64,000 nucleotides of DNA from Agrobacterium sp. AGB01. Lineage in GTDB: Bacteria; Pseudomonadota; Alphaproteobacteria; Rhizobiales; Rhizobiaceae. Under the pieces are notes generated by a model. That model had not been told where the DNA came from and did no database searches. It worked only from the letters and a program-made list of their open reading frames with translations. Made by a program: the position numbers and the translations under genes. This document shows positions 62,423-64,000 of this stretch, piece by piece. The first letter of the stretch is position 1. Each line of letters starts with the position of its first letter. Location: assembly GCF_014851585.1 (NCBI RefSeq), contig NZ_JACVAB010000002.1, positions 744,001-808,000 on the forward strand, read 5' to 3'.

Positions 62423-64000
62423 TCAATCCTTGCGATACAGGCTTCCGAGTGGCTTTTTCAACAAGCTTTCTCTCAGCGAACCAACCTTTGGCAGGCCGGA
62501 CGAGGTGCCCGGCTGCTGATTGGTAGTAGCGCTTTTGAAGGCGCTGGTACCGGGCAGCATTTCCGGCCGGTAGGGCTCATAGGACTGGTCGGATTCCGCT
62601 GAGCGGATTTCCTTGTTCCAGCTTTCCAGTTCCGCTTCACTGGCCATCTCGTCGTAACTATCCTGCGCCAGTTCCGCGAAATGATCCTGTTCTGACGTAC
62701 CATAGGTCGCTTCAAAACTTTGCTGGAAGTTGGAAATGTCGGGACCTGCCTTGGAGCGCATACGGCTGACGATGGTGCTGAGGTCCATGGTGCCCGGAGT
62801 TGGGTCTTCAATCCTGCTCGAGGCGATTGCGGCCTTTGGCAGATTGCCCGCTGCAAGGCGGGTAAACTTCATGCGCATCGGTACGGCAATCGCTTCACCA
62901 AAGGCAATGGCCTCACCGTTGCCGATGGAAGACAGGAAGCTCATGGTCGATAGCGACGAATTGGGCATGGCCGAGCGGATGATATCCTGGTCCCGCTCAT
63001 TGGAAAGGCGCATGGCAAACAGTGTCGAACACTGCGAAAGAATGGTCTGGTCGAGTTCACCCGGACGCTGGGTAATCACACCAAGCGACACACCATATTT
63101 ACGGCCTTCCTTGGCAATACGGGCAATGGCCTGACGGGTTGGAACGAAGCCAAGCTCCTGATCGGCGGGTACGTAACGGTGTGCTTCTTCACACACCACC
63201 AGCATGTGAATGGCGCCGTTGCTCCACAGGGCAAGTTCGAATGCCATGCGGCACAGCACGGACACTACCGAGTTGACGACTTCTGATGGAATGCCGGCAA
63301 GCTGGAAGGTGGAGATTGGTTTGCCATTGCCGGGAATACGGAAGATGTGGGCAATGGTCTCCATGATCGTGTCGCTGATCGTGCTGTTGGAGAACATGAA
63401 GTGGTAGCGTGGATCATTGATTGCGGAAATGATCCGCATTTTCAATGAACGCAGGAACGGCTTGTCGCTGCGGCCTTCAAGGCGACCGATACGTTCATCG
63501 ATCAAGGCCAGCAGGTCGGCAATACGGTAAGGGACTGGCGTATCAGCGGTGATGGAACTTTTGTCCGACGGGCGGCGCATAGGCGCGCTTTCGGAACCGC
63601 GAAACGCCCGTTTGGCGTCAGGAATAATGTCACGCAGTACATCGAGTTCTTCCGGTATCGGCTTACGGCCGCGGAACAGAACCTCGGCAAATTCCTCAAG
63701 CCGCATTAGCCAGAAGGGCAGGTCGAGCGTGTCGGTGTCGATCACAACAGAATGTTTGGGGAATGCGGCAGCAAATTCATTATGCGGATCGAGAATCAGC
63801 ACACGCAGTTTCGGGTCGGCCTCGATTGCCTTTTGCAGCAGCAGGGAGACTGCGCTCGATTTACCGACACCCGTCGAGCCGACAACCGCAAAGTGCTTCG
63901 ACAACATCGAGGGAATATGAATGGCGGCATCAATGGCCTCGTCCTGCGAGAGACGACCGACGATGCAGGTGCTGTCCTGTCCACTATCATAGATGCGGAT
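62423..64000 (-). CDS. HerA-like ATP-binding protein (DUF87), 5' truncated by window edge
   Basis: Hexameric FtsK/HerA-type ATPase family. The frame is open through base 64000; the part seen starts IRIYDSGQDSTCIVGRLSQD. Walker A AVVGSTGVGKSSAVSLLLQK, Walker B-like VLILDPHNEFAAAF, MLVVCEEAHRYVP (DEAH-like) and LGVITQRPGELDQTILSQCS (sensor) are visible, with FAMRLSNERDQDIIRSAMPN. It is the stand-alone HerA-like protein found in rhizobia, not with nurA. Its stop directly abuts the miaA stop (no gap). Exact role (DNA translocation) is inferred from the family. Confidence 0.88.
   Translation of the reverse strand: MRIYDSGQDSTCIVGRLSQDEAIDAAIHIPSMLSKHFAVVGSTGVGKSSAVSLLLQKAIEADPKLRVLILDPHNEFAAAFPKHSVVIDTDTLDLPFWLMRLEEFAEVLFRGRKPIPEELDVLRDIIPDAKRAFRGSESAPMRRPSDKSSITADTPVPYRIADLLALIDERIGRLEGRSDKPFLRSLKMRIISAINDPRYHFMFSNSTISDTIMETIAHIFRIPGNGKPISTFQLAGIPSEVVNSVVSVLCRMAFELALWSNGAIHMLVVCEEAHRYVPADQELGFVPTRQAIARIAKEGRKYGVSLGVITQRPGELDQTILSQCSTLFAMRLSNERDQDIIRSAMPNSSLSTMSFLSSIGNGEAIAFGEAIAVPMRMKFTRLAAGNLPKAAIASSRIEDPTPGTMDLSTIVSRMRSKAGPDISNFQQSFEATYGTSEQDHFAELAQDSYDEMASEAELESWNKEIRSAESDQSYEPYRPEMLPGTSAFKSATTNQQPGTSSGLPKVGSLRESLLKKPLGSLYRKD

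Overview
The window is chromosomal DNA of an alphaproteobacterium of the order Rhizobiales, most likely Rhizobiaceae close to Agrobacterium/Rhizobium. Evidence: the order murC-murB-ddl-ftsQ-ftsA-ftsZ-lpxC-bamD-recN-ligA, an FtsZ with a very long Pro/Ala/Gln-rich linker, alpha-type SspB, DUF1127/DUF2853/DUF4169/DUF2164 small proteins, and a circularly permuted tmRNA with the tag ANDNNAKEYALAA. No tRNA, rRNA, CRISPR array, insertion sequence or prophage was seen.

Layout. 1-13 kb: distal part of the dcw cell-wall/division cluster (murC truncated at the left edge, murB, ddl, ftsQ, ftsA, ftsZ), then lpxC, bamD and recN. An MHS-family transporter on the opposite strand, with its own terminator and a 16-bp perfect palindrome upstream, splits murB from ddl. 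13-24 kb: MBL-fold hydrolase, LysE exporter, ligA, GNAT, a divergent SDR/LysR pair, EamA transporter, DEDDh exonuclease, creA, a stand-alone cheW, a 52-residue membrane protein, a SCO protein and prmA. 24.6-25 kb: a DUF1127 gene whose 3' part looks like a CCUCCUCCC (cuckoo/CcsR-type) small RNA. 25-35 kb: aminopeptidase P, azlCD, DUF2164, nicotinamidase, a decayed YadA-type adhesin anchor, a membrane-anchored Tlde1/DUF2778 protein, a DUF606 pair and uvrD. 35-46 kb: AhpD-like and Tat-exported cyclase genes facing an RND pump operon across two inverted repeats, a GlcD-type FAD oxidase and a large AsmA protein. 46-51 kb: tauABC-like ABC transporter followed by a choline-sulfatase gene (betC). 51-53 kb: RHH protein, DUF4169, sspB and, directly upstream of sspB, the tmRNA gene ssrA. 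53-64 kb: DUF2853, thyA-folA, hflK-hflC, an NTF2-like gene, degP, serB-GNAT-ada on the minus strand, miaA, and a HerA-like ATPase running off the right edge.

How it fits together. Several genes belong to envelope building (mur/ddl/lpxC/bamD/asmA) and to protein quality control (ssrA tag, SspB adaptor for ClpXP, HflKC as FtsH modulators, DegP in the periplasm). LpxC is a known FtsH substrate in some bacteria, though not shown here.

Most of the window is conserved housekeeping DNA. I did not find a clearly new multi-gene system. The best leads are the DUF1127-linked small RNA, the adhesin relic, the ssrA-sspB adjacency, the betC-tauABC combination, and several sharp palindromes with no local regulator gene.
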